From Winogradskyella wandonensis (GTDB lineage: Bacteria > Bacteroidota > Bacteroidia > Flavobacteriales > Flavobacteriaceae): DNA of 64,000 bases. Positions 25,914 to 35,484 of this stretch are shown here, one piece after another (the first letter of the stretch is position 1; each line of letters opens with the position of its first letter). The position numbers and the translations under genes were made by a program. A model generated the notes under the pieces. That model ran no database searches. It was not told where the DNA came from and saw nothing but the letters and a program-made list of their open reading frames with translations. The stretch is taken from contig NZ_SMGI01000001.1 of assembly GCF_004346845.1 (NCBI RefSeq), positions 901,116 through 965,115 of the forward strand, written 5' to 3'.

Positions 25914-26495
25914 TTATAATTCTAGAAAATTTTTTAACAGCTTCTCTCCTGCTGTCGATGATTTTTCTGGGTGAAATTGTACACCGAAAAAATTATCATT
26001 TTCTAATGCTGAAGCATATTCTATGTCATAATCTGATGTTGCAATAGCCTCTTCACAATTTTCAGCATAGTAGCTGTGTACAAGGTACATGTATTCTTCT
26101 TCTCTTATGTCTTTAAATAAATCAGATTTTAAATTCTTAATAGTATTCCATCCCATCTGAGGCACTTTTACAGCATTTGAAAAGCGTTTTACATCAACTT
26201 TAAAAATTCCTAAGCCATCGGTATCACCTTCTTCTGTATGATTACACATTAATTGCATACCTAAACAAATGCCCAAAACAGGCTGTTTTAATTTTGGAAT
26301 AAGCGTATCTAACTTACTCTGTTTTAACATACGCATTGCCGAGCTTGCTTCACCAACTCCAGGAAAAATTACTTTATCAGCAGCTTCGATGACCTTAGGA
26401 TCATTTGTTAACATGGCCTCATAACCTAATCGTTTAAAAGCAAATTGTATGCTCTTTATATTTCCTGCGCCGTAATTTACAATTGCTAATTTCAT
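25914..26495 (-). CDS. hisH: Imidazole glycerol phosphate synthase, glutaminase subunit
   Basis: 193 residues. Class I glutamine amidotransferase triad: Cys77 (LGICLGMQLM), His175 and Glu177 (VQFHPEKSS). It supplies ammonia to HisF. Start overlaps the hisB stop by one base. Normal length. Confidence 0.97.
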   Translation of the reverse strand: MKLAIVNYGAGNIKSIQFAFKRLGYEAMLTNDPKVIEAADKVIFPGVGEASSAMRMLKQSKLDTLIPKLKQPVLGICLGMQLMCNHTEEGDTDGLGIFKVDVKRFSNAVKVPQMGWNTIKNLKSDLFKDIREEEYMYLVHSYYAENCEEAIATSDYDIEYASALENDNFFGVQFHPEKSSTAGEKLLKNFLEL

Positions 26496-27628
26496 TACAA
26501 TACGCCTTTTGTTGAAGGTAAAATCATCTTTTCTACATCTTGTTTAATTGCCATTTTTATGGCCTTTGCAAAGGCTTTAAAAATGGCTTCAATTTTATGG
26601 TGTTCGTTTATGCCTTCTACTTTGATATTTAGATTGCACTTTGCCCCATCTGTAAATGATTTAAAGAAATGGTAAAACATCTCTGTTGGCATTTTGCCTA
26701 TCATTTCTCGCTTAAAATCGGCATCCCATACCAACCAATTTCGTCCGCCAAAATCTATCGCTACCTGCGCTAAACAGTCGTCCATTGGTAAGCAAAAGCC
26801 ATAACGCTCAATACCTAACTTATTGCCTAAAGTCTTGGCAAAAACTTCACCTAAGGCAATTGCTGTGTCTTCAATGGTGTGGTGCTCATCAACCTCTAAA
26901 TCGCCAATAACTTTAATATCCAAATCCAACTGACCGTGTCTTGCAATTTGGTCTAGCATATGGTCGAAAAAAGCGATACCAGTATCTATTTTACTTTTAC
27001 CTGTACCATCAAGATTAAGGTTAATTTTTATTTTAGTCTCATTAGTATTACGCTCAATAGAACCAATACGTTCTGTGGTTTTTAGAAATTTATAAATAGT
27101 TTCCCAGTCGTTGGTTTCTAAAGCAATGTATTGCTGTAATTCATTATTGCTAACTGTAACTTCATCTGTTCCTAGATTAGTATTGTCATTGATAAAAATA
27201 CCTTTTGCTCCTAGGTTTTTAGCTAATTCTACATCGGTTAAGCGATCACCAATCACAAAAGAATTCGTTAAATCATAGTCATCAGAAAAGTATTTGGTTA
27301 ATAAGCCCGTATTTGGCTTGCGCGTTGGCGCATTGTCTTTGGCAAAGGTTCTATCTATAAATTGTTCTTTGAAAACAACACCTTCACTCTCAAAAGTTTT
27401 TAAAACAAAATTATGAACAGGCCAAAAGGTTTCCTCGGGATACACCTCAGTACCCAAACCATCTTGATTGGTAATCATTACTATTTCAAAATTCAATTCT
27501 TTAGCAATTTTACTTAAGTATTGAAACACTTTTGGATAAAACTCTAACTTTTCGAATGCGTCAATTTGCTCGTCTGCTGGTTCTTTGATTAAAGTTCCGT
27601 CTCTGTCTATGAATAATACAGGCTTCAT
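26495..27628 (-). CDS. hisB: Bifunctional histidinol-phosphatase / imidazoleglycerol-phosphate dehydratase
   Basis: 377 residues, the fused form. The N-terminal HAD phosphatase (about 1-165) has Asp8 and Asp10 (FIDRDGT) and [15 protein letters not shown]; the C-terminal dehydratase (about 180-377) has [28 protein letters not shown] and [17 protein letters not shown], the paired His-rich metal motifs. It carries out steps 6 and 8 of the pathway. It overlaps hisC by 4 bases. Confidence 0.97.
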   Translation of the reverse strand: MKPVLFIDRDGTLIKEPADEQIDAFEKLEFYPKVFQYLSKIAKELNFEIVMITNQDGLGTEVYPEETFWPVHNFVLKTFESEGVVFKEQFIDRTFAKDNAPTRKPNTGLLTKYFSDDYDLTNSFVIGDRLTDVELAKNLGAKGIFINDNTNLGTDEVTVSNNELQQYIALETNDWETIYKFLKTTERIGSIERNTNETKIKINLNLDGTGKSKIDTGIAFFDHMLDQIARHGQLDLDIKVIGDLEVDEHHTIEDTAIALGEVFAKTLGNKLGIERYGFCLPMDDCLAQVAIDFGGRNWLVWDADFKREMIGKMPTEMFYHFFKSFTDGAKCNLNIKVEGINEHHKIEAIFKAFAKAIKMAIKQDVEKMILPSTKGVL

Positions 27629-28662
27629 GATAGCTGATTTAATATCGTAATTAATGTCTTATTTTCATTTGGTGTTCCTACAGTAAATCGTAAACAGTTT
27701 TCACAAAGTGGCTGAGTTGTTCTATTCCTTACAACCACACCTTTTTCGATTAATTGTGTATAGCGTTTATTGGCATCATCTACCTGAACCAAAACAAAGT
27801 TGGCATCCGATGGATAAATAGTTTTCACTATAGACACTGATTTTAGTTGCTCGATTAACTTATCACGTTCAAAAATTATTGATTGAACTTCTTTTTCAAC
27901 AGTCTCTAAATCTTTCAAGCGTTCTAGTGCCTTATCTTGTGTGAGTTGATTAATATTATAAGGCGGTTTTATTTTGTTTAGAACAGCTATAATATATTCT
28001 GAAGCAAAGCAGATTCCTAACCGAATTCCCGCCATACCATAAGCTTTAGATAATGTTTGTGTGACGATTAAATTTGGAAAATCATCTAAACGTGAGACCC
28101 AACTTTCTTGATTTGAAAAATCGATATACGCTTCGTCGATTACAACAATACCGTTGAATTTATTGATTAATTCTTCAATTTTTGACGTTTTAAAACTATT
28201 GGCTGTTGGATTGTTTGGTGAGCATAAAAATAAAATTTTTGAATTCTGATTTTGAGCTGCTAAAATATCGGCTACTTTAGGTTCAAAATTCTCATCTAAC
28301 ACAACCTGCTTTATAGCAACTGCATTTAAATTTGCCAGAACAGAATACATGCCATATGTTGGTGGCAACGTAACGATATTGTCTTTATTAGGTTCGCAGA
28401 AAGCTCTAAAAATTAAATCTAAAACTTCGTCACTGCCATTACCCAACAAAATTTGAGACGCTTTGATATTTTTAATTTCGGCTATTTTGTCCTTTACCTT
28501 GGTCTGTTTAGGATCTGGATATCGGTTTATATTAGTTTCGAAAGGGTTTTCATTGGCATCGATAAATACCATATCCGCAGAAGCATCCTTGTACTCATCT
28601 CTCGCAGATGAATAGGCTTTAATTGTCCTGATGTTTGCTCTTAGAAGGTTTTCTATGTTCAT
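27625..28662 (-). CDS. hisC: Histidinol-phosphate aminotransferase
   Basis: 345 residues, fold-type I aminotransferase. The PLP lysine is in [14 protein letters not shown], with substrate segments [28 protein letters not shown] and VIDEAYIDF. It transfers the amino group to imidazole acetol phosphate, step 7. It overlaps hisB by 4 bases and hisD by 1 base. Confidence 0.97.
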   Translation of the reverse strand: MNIENLLRANIRTIKAYSSARDEYKDASADMVFIDANENPFETNINRYPDPKQTKVKDKIAEIKNIKASQILLGNGSDEVLDLIFRAFCEPNKDNIVTLPPTYGMYSVLANLNAVAIKQVVLDENFEPKVADILAAQNQNSKILFLCSPNNPTANSFKTSKIEELINKFNGIVVIDEAYIDFSNQESWVSRLDDFPNLIVTQTLSKAYGMAGIRLGICFASEYIIAVLNKIKPPYNINQLTQDKALERLKDLETVEKEVQSIIFERDKLIEQLKSVSIVKTIYPSDANFVLVQVDDANKRYTQLIEKGVVVRNRTTQPLCENCLRFTVGTPNENKTLITILNQLS

Positions 28663-29945
28663 TATTCCAAATCTTTTAATCTAAGAGTTACCGCATTTTT
28701 GTGTGCTTGTAAGCCTTCTGCTTCTGCCACTAACTCAATTGCCGGACCTATATTTTTTATACCGTTTTTAGATATTTTTTGAAATGTCATACTCTTTTGA
28801 AAACTATCAAGATTTACACCAGAATACGCCTTGGAAAAACCGTTTGTAGGTAATGTGTGGTTAGTCCCTGAGGCATAGTCCCCGGCACTTTCAGGTGTAT
28901 AATTACCAATAAATACTGAACCCGCATTACCTATATTATCTACAAAATAATCGTCATTATTTGTGGCCACAATAAAATGTTCAGGTCCATATTCATCGAT
29001 TAAAGCTAGCGCCGTTTCAAAGTCATTTACTATAATTGTTTTTGAGTTGTTAATCGCATTCGCTGCCATGTCTTTTCTAGGTAAATCGTCTAGCTGTTTG
29101 TTTACTTCGGTGGTGACTTGTTCTGCAAATTGTTTAGACGTAGAAACTAATATTACTTGGCTATCCGAACCGTGCTCTGCCTGACTTAATAAATCCGAAG
29201 CTACATAAGCAGCATTAGCCGACTCATCTGCCATGACCAATAATTCACTTGGTCCTGCTGGCATATCGATAGCAACGCCGTATTTTGTTGCTATTTGTTT
29301 AGCTACGGTTACATACTGGTTTCCCGGTCCAAAAATTTTATACACTTGCGGAATTGATTCTGTTCCAAAGGCTAAACCTGCAATGGCCTGAATGCCACCT
29401 ACTTTTATAATTTTAGTGACACCACAAAGTTGAGCTGCATATAAAATTTCATTAGCAATCTTTCCTTCTTTATTGGGTGGAGAGCATAATACAATCTCTT
29501 TACAACCAGCAATAGTTGCAGGTACTGCCAACATTAAAACTGTAGAAAATAAAGGTGCTGTACCGCCTGGAATGTATAAACCTACTTTTTGAATAGGACG
29601 TTTTTCTTGCCAACAATCCACACCTTCCATAGTTGTAATGGATATGCGATTAGTTTTCTGCGCTCTATGAAATTTTTCGATATTAGATTTTGCAAGTTGA
29701 ATAGCTTCCTTCAAAGGCTTCGCCACTAAAATAGCCGCTTCTTTTATTTCCTCTTGAGAAACAATCAAGTTTTTTAAATTGACTTTGTCGAACTCAGATG
29801 TATATCTCTTAATTGAGGTGTCGCCTTCTTCTTTAACATCGTTAAAGACCTGAATTACAGTGGCTTCAATATCATCTACTGTTTTTGTTGGTCGCTTAAG
29901 AATGGTTTTCCAATCCTCTCTTTTTGGGTTATCAATAATTCTCAT
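28662..29945 (-). CDS. hisD: Histidinol dehydrogenase
   Basis: 427 residues from the ATG at 29945. A longer frame opens at 29972, but its first nine residues (MSNRKHGVV) lie inside hisG, while the ATG at 29945 forms the overlapping stop-start TAATG with hisG and begins with the family-like [12 protein letters not shown]. Motifs: [54 protein letters not shown] (metal/catalytic His) and [11 protein letters not shown]. It oxidises histidinol to histidine, using NAD and zinc. Confidence 0.95.
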   Translation of the reverse strand: MRIIDNPKREDWKTILKRPTKTVDDIEATVIQVFNDVKEEGDTSIKRYTSEFDKVNLKNLIVSQEEIKEAAILVAKPLKEAIQLAKSNIEKFHRAQKTNRISITTMEGVDCWQEKRPIQKVGLYIPGGTAPLFSTVLMLAVPATIAGCKEIVLCSPPNKEGKIANEILYAAQLCGVTKIIKVGGIQAIAGLAFGTESIPQVYKIFGPGNQYVTVAKQIATKYGVAIDMPAGPSELLVMADESANAAYVASDLLSQAEHGSDSQVILVSTSKQFAEQVTTEVNKQLDDLPRKDMAANAINNSKTIIVNDFETALALIDEYGPEHFIVATNNDDYFVDNIGNAGSVFIGNYTPESAGDYASGTNHTLPTNGFSKAYSGVNLDSFQKSMTFQKISKNGIKNIGPAIELVAEAEGLQAHKNAVTLRLKDLE

Positions 29946-30802
29946 TACAACACCATGTTTTCGATTGGACAAACTAAAATACCTTCGGCACCATTAGCCT
30001 TTAACTCATCTATAACATTCCAAAAATCATTTTTATTAATTACTGAGTGTAAGGAGCTCCAACCCTCTTTTGCCAGAGGCAGAATTGTTGGACTGTTCAT
30101 GCCTGGTAAAATCTTTATTATGGTGTCTAGCTTACTATTTGGCACATTTAACAATACATATTTGTTTTCTCTTCCTCTTAATACCGATTTTAAACGAAAT
30201 TGAATTTTATCAATAAGAGCTTGATTGTCATCTGATATTCTTGGCGATGTTGCCAAAACTGCTTCTGAATTTAATAGTTTGTCTATCTCCTTTAAACCAT
30301 TTTTAAATAGCGTGCTTCCACTAGAAACAATATCACAAACAGCATCTGCCAAACCTATATTTGGTGCAATTTCAACCGAACCATTAATGATATGAAGGTT
30401 AGCTTTAATACCTGCTTTTTCTAAAAACTGATTTACGGTATTTGGATAGGATGTTGCAATTCGTTTGCCTTCTAAATCTTTAATTGACTTAGCATCAGAT
30501 GATTTTGGTACAGCGATAGATACACGGCATTTAGAGAATCCTAAGCGCTCTACAATGTTTAAATCATTCCCTTTTTCTATTAGCACATTTTCTCCAATAA
30601 TCGCTGCATCTACAACGCCATCTCTAAGGTATTGAGGTATATCTCCATTGCGTAAATAAAACACTTCTAAAGGGAAATTTCTTGCCGATGCTTTTAGTTG
30701 GTCTTTTCCGTTATCTATAGAAATACCTATAGCTTTAAGAATTTTCATGGAGTCTTCGTTAAGACGTCCTGATTTTTGTACTGCAATTTTTAGTTTACTC
30801 AT
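29945..30802 (-). CDS. hisG: ATP phosphoribosyltransferase (long form)
   Basis: 285 residues, the HisG-L form with a C-terminal ACT-like regulatory domain (about 215-285), consistent with the absence of hisZ. Segments: KIAVQKSGRLNEDS, GDIPQYLRDGVVDAAIIGEN, and IANIG-like CDIVSSGSTLFKNGLKE for PRPP binding. It makes PR-ATP, the committed step, and should be feedback-inhibited by histidine. First structural gene; its mRNA leader carries the histidine attenuator. Confidence 0.96.
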   Translation of the reverse strand: MSKLKIAVQKSGRLNEDSMKILKAIGISIDNGKDQLKASARNFPLEVFYLRNGDIPQYLRDGVVDAAIIGENVLIEKGNDLNIVERLGFSKCRVSIAVPKSSDAKSIKDLEGKRIATSYPNTVNQFLEKAGIKANLHIINGSVEIAPNIGLADAVCDIVSSGSTLFKNGLKEIDKLLNSEAVLATSPRISDDNQALIDKIQFRLKSVLRGRENKYVLLNVPNSKLDTIIKILPGMNSPTILPLAKEGWSSLHSVINKNDFWNVIDELKANGAEGILVCPIENMVL

Positions 30803-30840
30803 TTTTAGTTTTGGTTAGTTTAAAAATATCATGAGTTTTA

Positions 30841-30876
30841 AAAAATAAAACCCGCTTGATATTCTCAAACGGGTTT
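30841..30876 (-). terminator. his attenuator terminator
   Basis: On the minus strand AAACCCGTTTGA, loop GAATA, TCAAGCGGGTTT (12-base stem with one G.T pair) followed by TTATTTTTT, 40 bases before the hisG start. The left arm (30864-30871) can alternatively pair with 30913-30920 of the leader coding region, giving the antiterminator. Confidence 0.88.
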
Positions 30877-30906
30877 ATATATGTTTTGATTTTATTCAAT
30901 ACATCA

Positions 30907-30963
30907 TTAGCTCGCTTGAGGGCAAGTACTAAAATGATGGTGATGTAATTGAATAGTTCTCAT
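30907..30963 (-). CDS. hisL: his operon leader peptide
   Basis: An 18-residue frame starting at ATG 30963: MRTIQLHHHHFSTCPQAS, stop at 30907-30909. Four consecutive histidine codons (30934-30945) are the signature of a his attenuation peptide. The segment CTCAAGCG (30913-30920) within it, just after the His codons, is complementary to the left arm of the terminator (CGTTTGAG, 30864-30871, eight pairs with one wobble) and nearly identical to the terminator's right arm, so the two compete. Stalling at His codons would leave CTCAAGCG free and permit antitermination; translation to the stop would cover it and allow termination. Leaders of this type are best known from Proteobacteria. Confidence 0.9.
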   Translation of the reverse strand: MRTIQLHHHHFSTCPQAS

Positions 30964-31030
30964 TTCTTATTTCTTGGAACAAATTTTCAGAAAAAATAAT
31001 TACAATTCCAAGTCTTTAACAAACTTTTTA

Positions 31031-31043
31031 CGCGATAATCGCG
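31031..31043. promoter_or_regulatory. 13-base palindrome upstream of the his leader
   Basis: CGCGATAATCGCG, a perfect odd-length palindrome in otherwise AT-rich DNA, 68 bases upstream of the leader ATG and downstream of the SPFH gene. Could be an operator or part of a weak hairpin. No T-run follows. Confidence 0.3.
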
Positions 31044-31116
31044 ATTTAACACTTTTCCTAAATCTACACCCTAAAAAGGTCAATGCCTTAAGGTACATCA
31101 TAGGAGAAAACTGCGG

Positions 31117-31932
31117 TTACTGATTTCCTAAAATAATAGGCATTCCACTTTCGCCAGAACCAATAATAACTACTTTACTATTAGGTGATTCCGATAATTT
31201 TATTGTGGCTTCTATACCTTTGTCTTGTAAAATCTTTTCCGTTAGAGACGCGCTTAATATTCGGTTTGCATCAGCCTTACCTTGTGCTTCAATACGCTGT
31301 TTTTCTGCCTCTTTCTGCGCGGTCACTAATCTAAATTCGTACTCCAACGACTCTTGTTCTTGTTTTAATTTACGCTCAATAGCTTCCTTTATTGTTGGTG
31401 GCAACGTCACATCTCTAATTAACACATCATTAAGCTGTATGTATTGCGGCTCAACGATTTTTTTAGTTTCTTCAAAAATTTCTTCTTGGATAGCATCTCT
31501 TTTGCTAGAATACAACTGCTCTGGTGTGTAACGACCTACAACGCTACGGGCAGCAGACCTTATCGCTGGCTGTAGCACTCTATTTAAGTAATTCTGGCCT
31601 TTTTCGTTATGCAAACGCCCTAGATTTTTATAATCTGGTTCGTATAATACTGAAGCGTCTAATTTAATATCCAAACCATTAGACGATAAAACAGACATTT
31701 TTTCTGGAATTTCTTGCTGACGTGTTTCATAATCTATTACACGGTTCCAAGGCGCTATAATGTGAAATCCTGGACCTAACGGTGCAGCATCCGAATCAAC
31801 GCCGTCACCAAGTGTCTCATACAGAACACCCGCATGACCAGAATCTATAGTCACAGCAGATTTTGCTAGTATTATGATAAGTACAACAACCGTAATTAAA
31901 ATAGGTAATCCAATTTTTGGTAATCTTTCCAT
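31117..31932 (-). CDS. SPFH (prohibitin/stomatin) family membrane protein
   Basis: 271 residues. One N-terminal membrane helix (about 8-27: LPILITVVVLIIILAKSAV) followed by the prohibitin homology domain (about 30-200), including GHAGVLYETLG, GPGFHIIAPWNRVIDYETRQQEIPEK and RSVVGRYTPEQLYSSKRD, and a coiled-coil end with KQEQESLEYEFRLVTAQKEAEKQRIEAQGKAD. Such proteins oligomerise into membrane scaffolds and influence proteases and lipid domains. Last gene of the fabG-led unit, 10 bases after the VWA gene. Confidence 0.93.
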   Translation of the reverse strand: MERLPKIGLPILITVVVLIIILAKSAVTIDSGHAGVLYETLGDGVDSDAAPLGPGFHIIAPWNRVIDYETRQQEIPEKMSVLSSNGLDIKLDASVLYEPDYKNLGRLHNEKGQNYLNRVLQPAIRSAARSVVGRYTPEQLYSSKRDAIQEEIFEETKKIVEPQYIQLNDVLIRDVTLPPTIKEAIERKLKQEQESLEYEFRLVTAQKEAEKQRIEAQGKADANRILSASLTEKILQDKGIEATIKLSESPNSKVVIIGSGESGMPIILGNQ

Positions 31933-31942
31933 TTTTCTTTTT

Positions 31943-33973
31943 TTAAATTAATCCTTTATACTTTCTTATAAACCATTCCAAAGATAAGGCTAAAGCGATT
32001 AATCCTAATAGATATTTGTAATCTATTAACGGAATTACACTGTGTTTACTTTTTTGAATCGTTGCAAAACGTTCGTCTTTGAATAAATCGCTAATTAGAT
32101 TATCGGCTTTGTCTATAAAATATGTTTTTCCACTAGAATTGTTTGCAATGAATTGTAGTTTGGTTACGTCGGCATTCAAAAATTGTTGTTCTACATTATA
32201 AGCCAACACTTTAAAACTACCTGTGGCTGTTATTGGCTCTTCAGTATGTTTTATTGTAAATTGATAATCTCCTGGCGGAATACTGCTTAAATCAATGCTA
32301 TAAGACGCATTTTTAAGTAATAAAGGTAAGGTTCTCGAAACGTTAGAGGCTTTATTCGTATAAGTAATTTGAAGATTAGCATTTGTGTCAAACTCATAGT
32401 TTTTATTAAAAAATTGTGCGCTAATCTTTATACTTTCTGTCTGATTGTAAAAGGACTTATAATCGATATTAAGTCGTCTTCGCTTTTTATTTGAGCTTAA
32501 ATATTGTACCAATTTCCCCATAAAATTATCGAAACTTTCAAAACCATCCGTATCTAAAAATGTCTGAGAACGCCAACTCCAAAGGCCTTCGCCATTTAAA
32601 AGCGCATGCTTTTGTCTATCTACCTCAAATGTACTTAGAAGCGACTCGTCTGTATTAATGCCATTGATACTTTTGTATAAGATTGTTTGCTCTGGAGCCG
32701 TAAATGTTACTGCCCCAAACTCTGATGTCAGTGGTGGATAATTTTCGAAAGTGATATTATCCACTATAAATATGCCGTAATTTTGATTTAGTATGGGTTG
32801 ATATTCTTCTGACTGATTGGTAATGTCTTGAACAAAATTAGATTGAATTGAATTTAAGAAACGCCAATCTGTATTGGTGCCTGTTATTGTAAATGTATTT
32901 AGTTTAAGTCTATTTATTTTTTCATAGACCTCATTAAACAGATTGTTTGGTTGATACAAAATAACCAATTGAAAATCATTTTGTTGTGAAATATAGTCTT
33001 TTGGAGAAATTATAGAAACACTTCTTTGCTCATTGGACTCAATGGATTTTTTTAAAGCACCTAAATCTGGATGCATTAACTCCGAAACCAAAGCGATATT
33101 TGTTTTTTGATCAATAACTTCAATCGCAAAATTTTTCTGATTATTAATTGTATTTTTTTCGTTAGCTAAAGGTGTTAACTCTACTCTATAGGTTTTAACA
33201 CCAACGCTGTTGGCATTCAGGTTTGCAGTAACAATTTCTGAAGTCTTCTCAGGCCCAAAAGTTAACGATTTAGAAAATACTACACTGTTTCCTAAGTATA
33301 TTTTTAAGCTAGTATTAATATCGGAATTACCATTGTAATTGGTAATAATCTCTATAGGAAACTTATTTTTTAAATAGGCATATCTATTTGCATTAACCTG
33401 TGTAATCCTTAGATCTGAAAATTTTACAGTATCTCCCAATATAACAGGAAAAATAGGCTGCTTATTAGTTGTTGCATTATACTGGTAATCGCTACCTAAT
33501 GTTTGATTACCATCTGTAATTAGAACTACGGGAGCTGTATTGGATTTATAAAGCTCATTGTAACTTTTAAAAAATTTAGTAATGTTAGAAATTTTATCAC
33601 TAAAGCTTAACGAATCTAACGAAGAGACGTCATTACCAAAAGCGTAAGCTTCAATATTAAATTTGGAGGCTAGCTGGTTGTTCTTAACCAATTCTTCTAC
33701 TAACTTTCTGGCTTTAGCATCTTGCTTTAAGTATGAAATCGATTCTGAATTATCTATAGCTATAACCAGATTTGGCTTCTCTTCGTAATATGAAACAGAC
33801 TCAAACTTTGGATTAACAAGTAATAAAAGCGTTGCGAAAATCGAAATGAAGCGAAGCGGTATTAAAACTTTTCTTGATGCAACCTTTTTAGATTTATACA
33901 CATACTGAAATAGCGCTAATAAAAGCGCTATGATTCCAGACATAATAATATATGCTATGGTTTGATTGCTCAA
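31943..33973 (-). CDS. Membrane-anchored VWA domain protein
   Basis: 676 residues. Two N-terminal membrane helices (about 5-22 and 36-54) flank a cytoplasmic loop, then a von Willebrand A-like domain with a MIDAS motif DNSES (near residue 74) and VLITDGNQTLGSDY. The large periplasmic part contains beta-sandwich repeats. A C-terminal hydrophobic segment (YLLGLIALALSLEWFIRKY) gives a third membrane anchor. Family annotated in Bacteroidota only as VWA-containing; function unknown, possibly scaffold or envelope maintenance. It starts 2 bases after the upstream secreted-protein gene. Confidence 0.85.
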   Translation of the reverse strand: MSNQTIAYIIMSGIIALLLALFQYVYKSKKVASRKVLIPLRFISIFATLLLLVNPKFESVSYYEEKPNLVIAIDNSESISYLKQDAKARKLVEELVKNNQLASKFNIEAYAFGNDVSSLDSLSFSDKISNITKFFKSYNELYKSNTAPVVLITDGNQTLGSDYQYNATTNKQPIFPVILGDTVKFSDLRITQVNANRYAYLKNKFPIEIITNYNGNSDINTSLKIYLGNSVVFSKSLTFGPEKTSEIVTANLNANSVGVKTYRVELTPLANEKNTINNQKNFAIEVIDQKTNIALVSELMHPDLGALKKSIESNEQRSVSIISPKDYISQQNDFQLVILYQPNNLFNEVYEKINRLKLNTFTITGTNTDWRFLNSIQSNFVQDITNQSEEYQPILNQNYGIFIVDNITFENYPPLTSEFGAVTFTAPEQTILYKSINGINTDESLLSTFEVDRQKHALLNGEGLWSWRSQTFLDTDGFESFDNFMGKLVQYLSSNKKRRRLNIDYKSFYNQTESIKISAQFFNKNYEFDTNANLQITYTNKASNVSRTLPLLLKNASYSIDLSSIPPGDYQFTIKHTEEPITATGSFKVLAYNVEQQFLNADVTKLQFIANNSSGKTYFIDKADNLISDLFKDERFATIQKSKHSVIPLIDYKYLLGLIALALSLEWFIRKYKGLI

Positions 33974-33975
33974 TA

Positions 33976-34572
33976 TTATTTCACTTTTAAAATGTCGAAA
34001 GAGTCCATAAAACGCCTAATACTTTTATTGCCATCGTTACTTGGCATAGTAATAACCTGGGTAATAAACATTACATTTTCTACTAAATAGGCATTGATAT
34101 AAATGTAACCACTTTCTGTTTGAATTTTTATAGACCGTCCTGGATAGCCATTAAGCTTTATTTTTTTATCGGAAAGTTTTGTGCCATTTACATTAGTCAC
34201 AGCCCCTTCCACGGCGCCATCTAAAATACTAGACTGTTTTTCTTGGTCAGCATCTTTAAATTGCTCTTCGGGGTAATCTGACCGTATGAGCGAATAAACA
34301 GCATTGTCATCACCGCTCATCAATGGTGCATACATTACCATGTGCATGTCTAGACTCCCAACTGCCGTTTGTACCTTCTGAACAGATTCTTTTGGAGTAG
34401 CAGGAAATATTGCGGTTACTGCTAATTCTTCTGATTTATACTTTACCCAACCGTTGGGTACATTTGTAACAACAGCAGATGAATTTGATTCTTCTCCATG
34501 CTGTCCGGCATCTTGACTAAAGCCGTTTATTGATGCGCTAAATATTAGGGCTATTAGAAGGATTTTCTTCAT
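33976..34572 (-). CDS. Exported protein of unknown function
   Basis: 198 residues with signal peptide (end NGFSQD). The mature part has the pattern NGWVKYKSEELAVTAIFPATPKES ... GYPGRSIKIQTESGYIYINAYLVENVMFITQVI ... FMDSFDIL, which resembles a family of small secreted proteins with a 'FP-x-x-P' strand followed by a lipid-binding-like sandwich. No assigned role. It lies between fabG (12 bases) and the VWA gene (2 bases). Confidence 0.7.
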   Translation of the reverse strand: MKKILLIALIFSASINGFSQDAGQHGEESNSSAVVTNVPNGWVKYKSEELAVTAIFPATPKESVQKVQTAVGSLDMHMVMYAPLMSGDDNAVYSLIRSDYPEEQFKDADQEKQSSILDGAVEGAVTNVNGTKLSDKKIKLNGYPGRSIKIQTESGYIYINAYLVENVMFITQVITMPSNDGNKSIRRFMDSFDILKVK

Positions 34573-34584
34573 TTTTAGTATTGT

Positions 34585-35331
34585 TTAAGTTAACATTCCG
34601 CCATCTACATTTAAGGTCTGGCCTGTGACATATGCGCTTAAATCACTTGCTAAGAATACACAGGCATTGGCAATATCTTCTGGTGTTCCACCGCGTTTTA
34701 AAGGAATAGCAGCACGCCAACCTTTTACAGTTTCTTCATCAAGTTTGGCGGTCATTTCAGTTTCTATAAAACCTGGCGCTATGACATTACTCCTAATGTT
34801 TCTGGAACCTAATTCTAATGCCACAGATTTTGAAAATCCGATAATCCCAGCTTTTGATGCTGCATAGTTTGTTTGCCCCGCGTTTCCTTTAACACCTACA
34901 ACAGAACTCATATTAATAATTGAGCCTTTTCGTTGTTTTAGCATTGTACGCTGCACAGCTTTTGTCATGTTAAAAACTGATTTCAGGTTAACTTCTATCA
35001 CTTTATCAAAATCTTCCTCGCCCATACGCATTAAAAGATTATCCTTTGTAATCCCAGCATTATTAACTAGTATGTCAATGCTTCCGAATTCTGCTAAAAC
35101 ATCTTCAGCTAATTTTTGTGCATCATCAAAACTAGCAGCATTACTCTGGTATCCTTTTGCTTTTATTCCTTTTGAATTTAAATCTGCTTCTAAAGCATTA
35201 GCGGCTTCAACCGATGAGCTGTATGTAAATGCTACATTTGCGCCGTGGTCTGCAAAAACTTCTGCAATTCCTTTTCCTATTCCTCTAGAGGCACCTGTAA
35301 TGATAGCTGTCTTTCCTTCTAATAATTTCAT
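34585..35331 (-). CDS. fabG: 3-oxoacyl-ACP reductase
   Basis: 248 residues, typical FabG. Rossmann TGASRGIGKG at 12-21, NNAG, catalytic Ser/Tyr/Lys (NMSSVVG ... YAASKAG) and terminal VTGQTLNVDGG. NADPH reduction of beta-ketoacyl-ACP in fatty acid elongation. Probably the first gene of a four-gene unit; a -7 element lies 29 bases upstream. Confidence 0.95.
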   Translation of the reverse strand: MKLLEGKTAIITGASRGIGKGIAEVFADHGANVAFTYSSSVEAANALEADLNSKGIKAKGYQSNAASFDDAQKLAEDVLAEFGSIDILVNNAGITKDNLLMRMGEEDFDKVIEVNLKSVFNMTKAVQRTMLKQRKGSIINMSSVVGVKGNAGQTNYAASKAGIIGFSKSVALELGSRNIRSNVIAPGFIETEMTAKLDEETVKGWRAAIPLKRGGTPEDIANACVFLASDLSAYVTGQTLNVDGGMLT

Positions 35332-35359
35332 ATGTAAACGTTGATTTGTTAGATACTTT

Positions 35360-35367
35360 CAAAGATA
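35360..35367 (-). promoter_or_regulatory. -7 promoter element (TATCTTTG) for fabG
   Basis: Minus-strand TATCTTTG, an exact match to TAnnTTTG, 29 bases before the fabG ATG. Confidence 0.5.
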
Positions 35368-35387
35368 TAAATTACAAATTGCATCGA

Positions 35388-35421
35388 ATAAAAAAACCTT
35401 ACAAGATTTTGTAAGGTTTTT
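35388..35421 (-). terminator. Terminator after sucD
   Basis: Perfect 11-base stem AAACCTTACAA/TTGTAAGGTTT with a 4-base loop and a T-run on the minus strand. Confidence 0.9.
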
Positions 35422-35431
35422 AACAGTTTAT

Positions 35432-35470
35432 GAGATTCTGAATCTCCCGAAGTTTCGGGACAGAATGACA
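35432..35470. repeat. Double-hairpin intergenic repeat
   Basis: GAGATTCTGAATCTC followed by CCCGAAGTTTCGGG and ACAGAATGACA. Two adjacent inverted repeats, between the sucD stop and its terminator, of a type different from the CACTTCGAC family. Probably a flavobacterial mobile or REP-like sequence. Confidence 0.6.
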
Positions 35471-35484
35471 AATATATTTTAGAA

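Noticed and set aside
28662-29972. hisD start at 29972 (adds nine residues)
   Set aside because: The extra residues lie inside hisG, while the ATG at 29945 overlaps the hisG stop as TAATG and gives the family-like [12 protein letters not shown] start.
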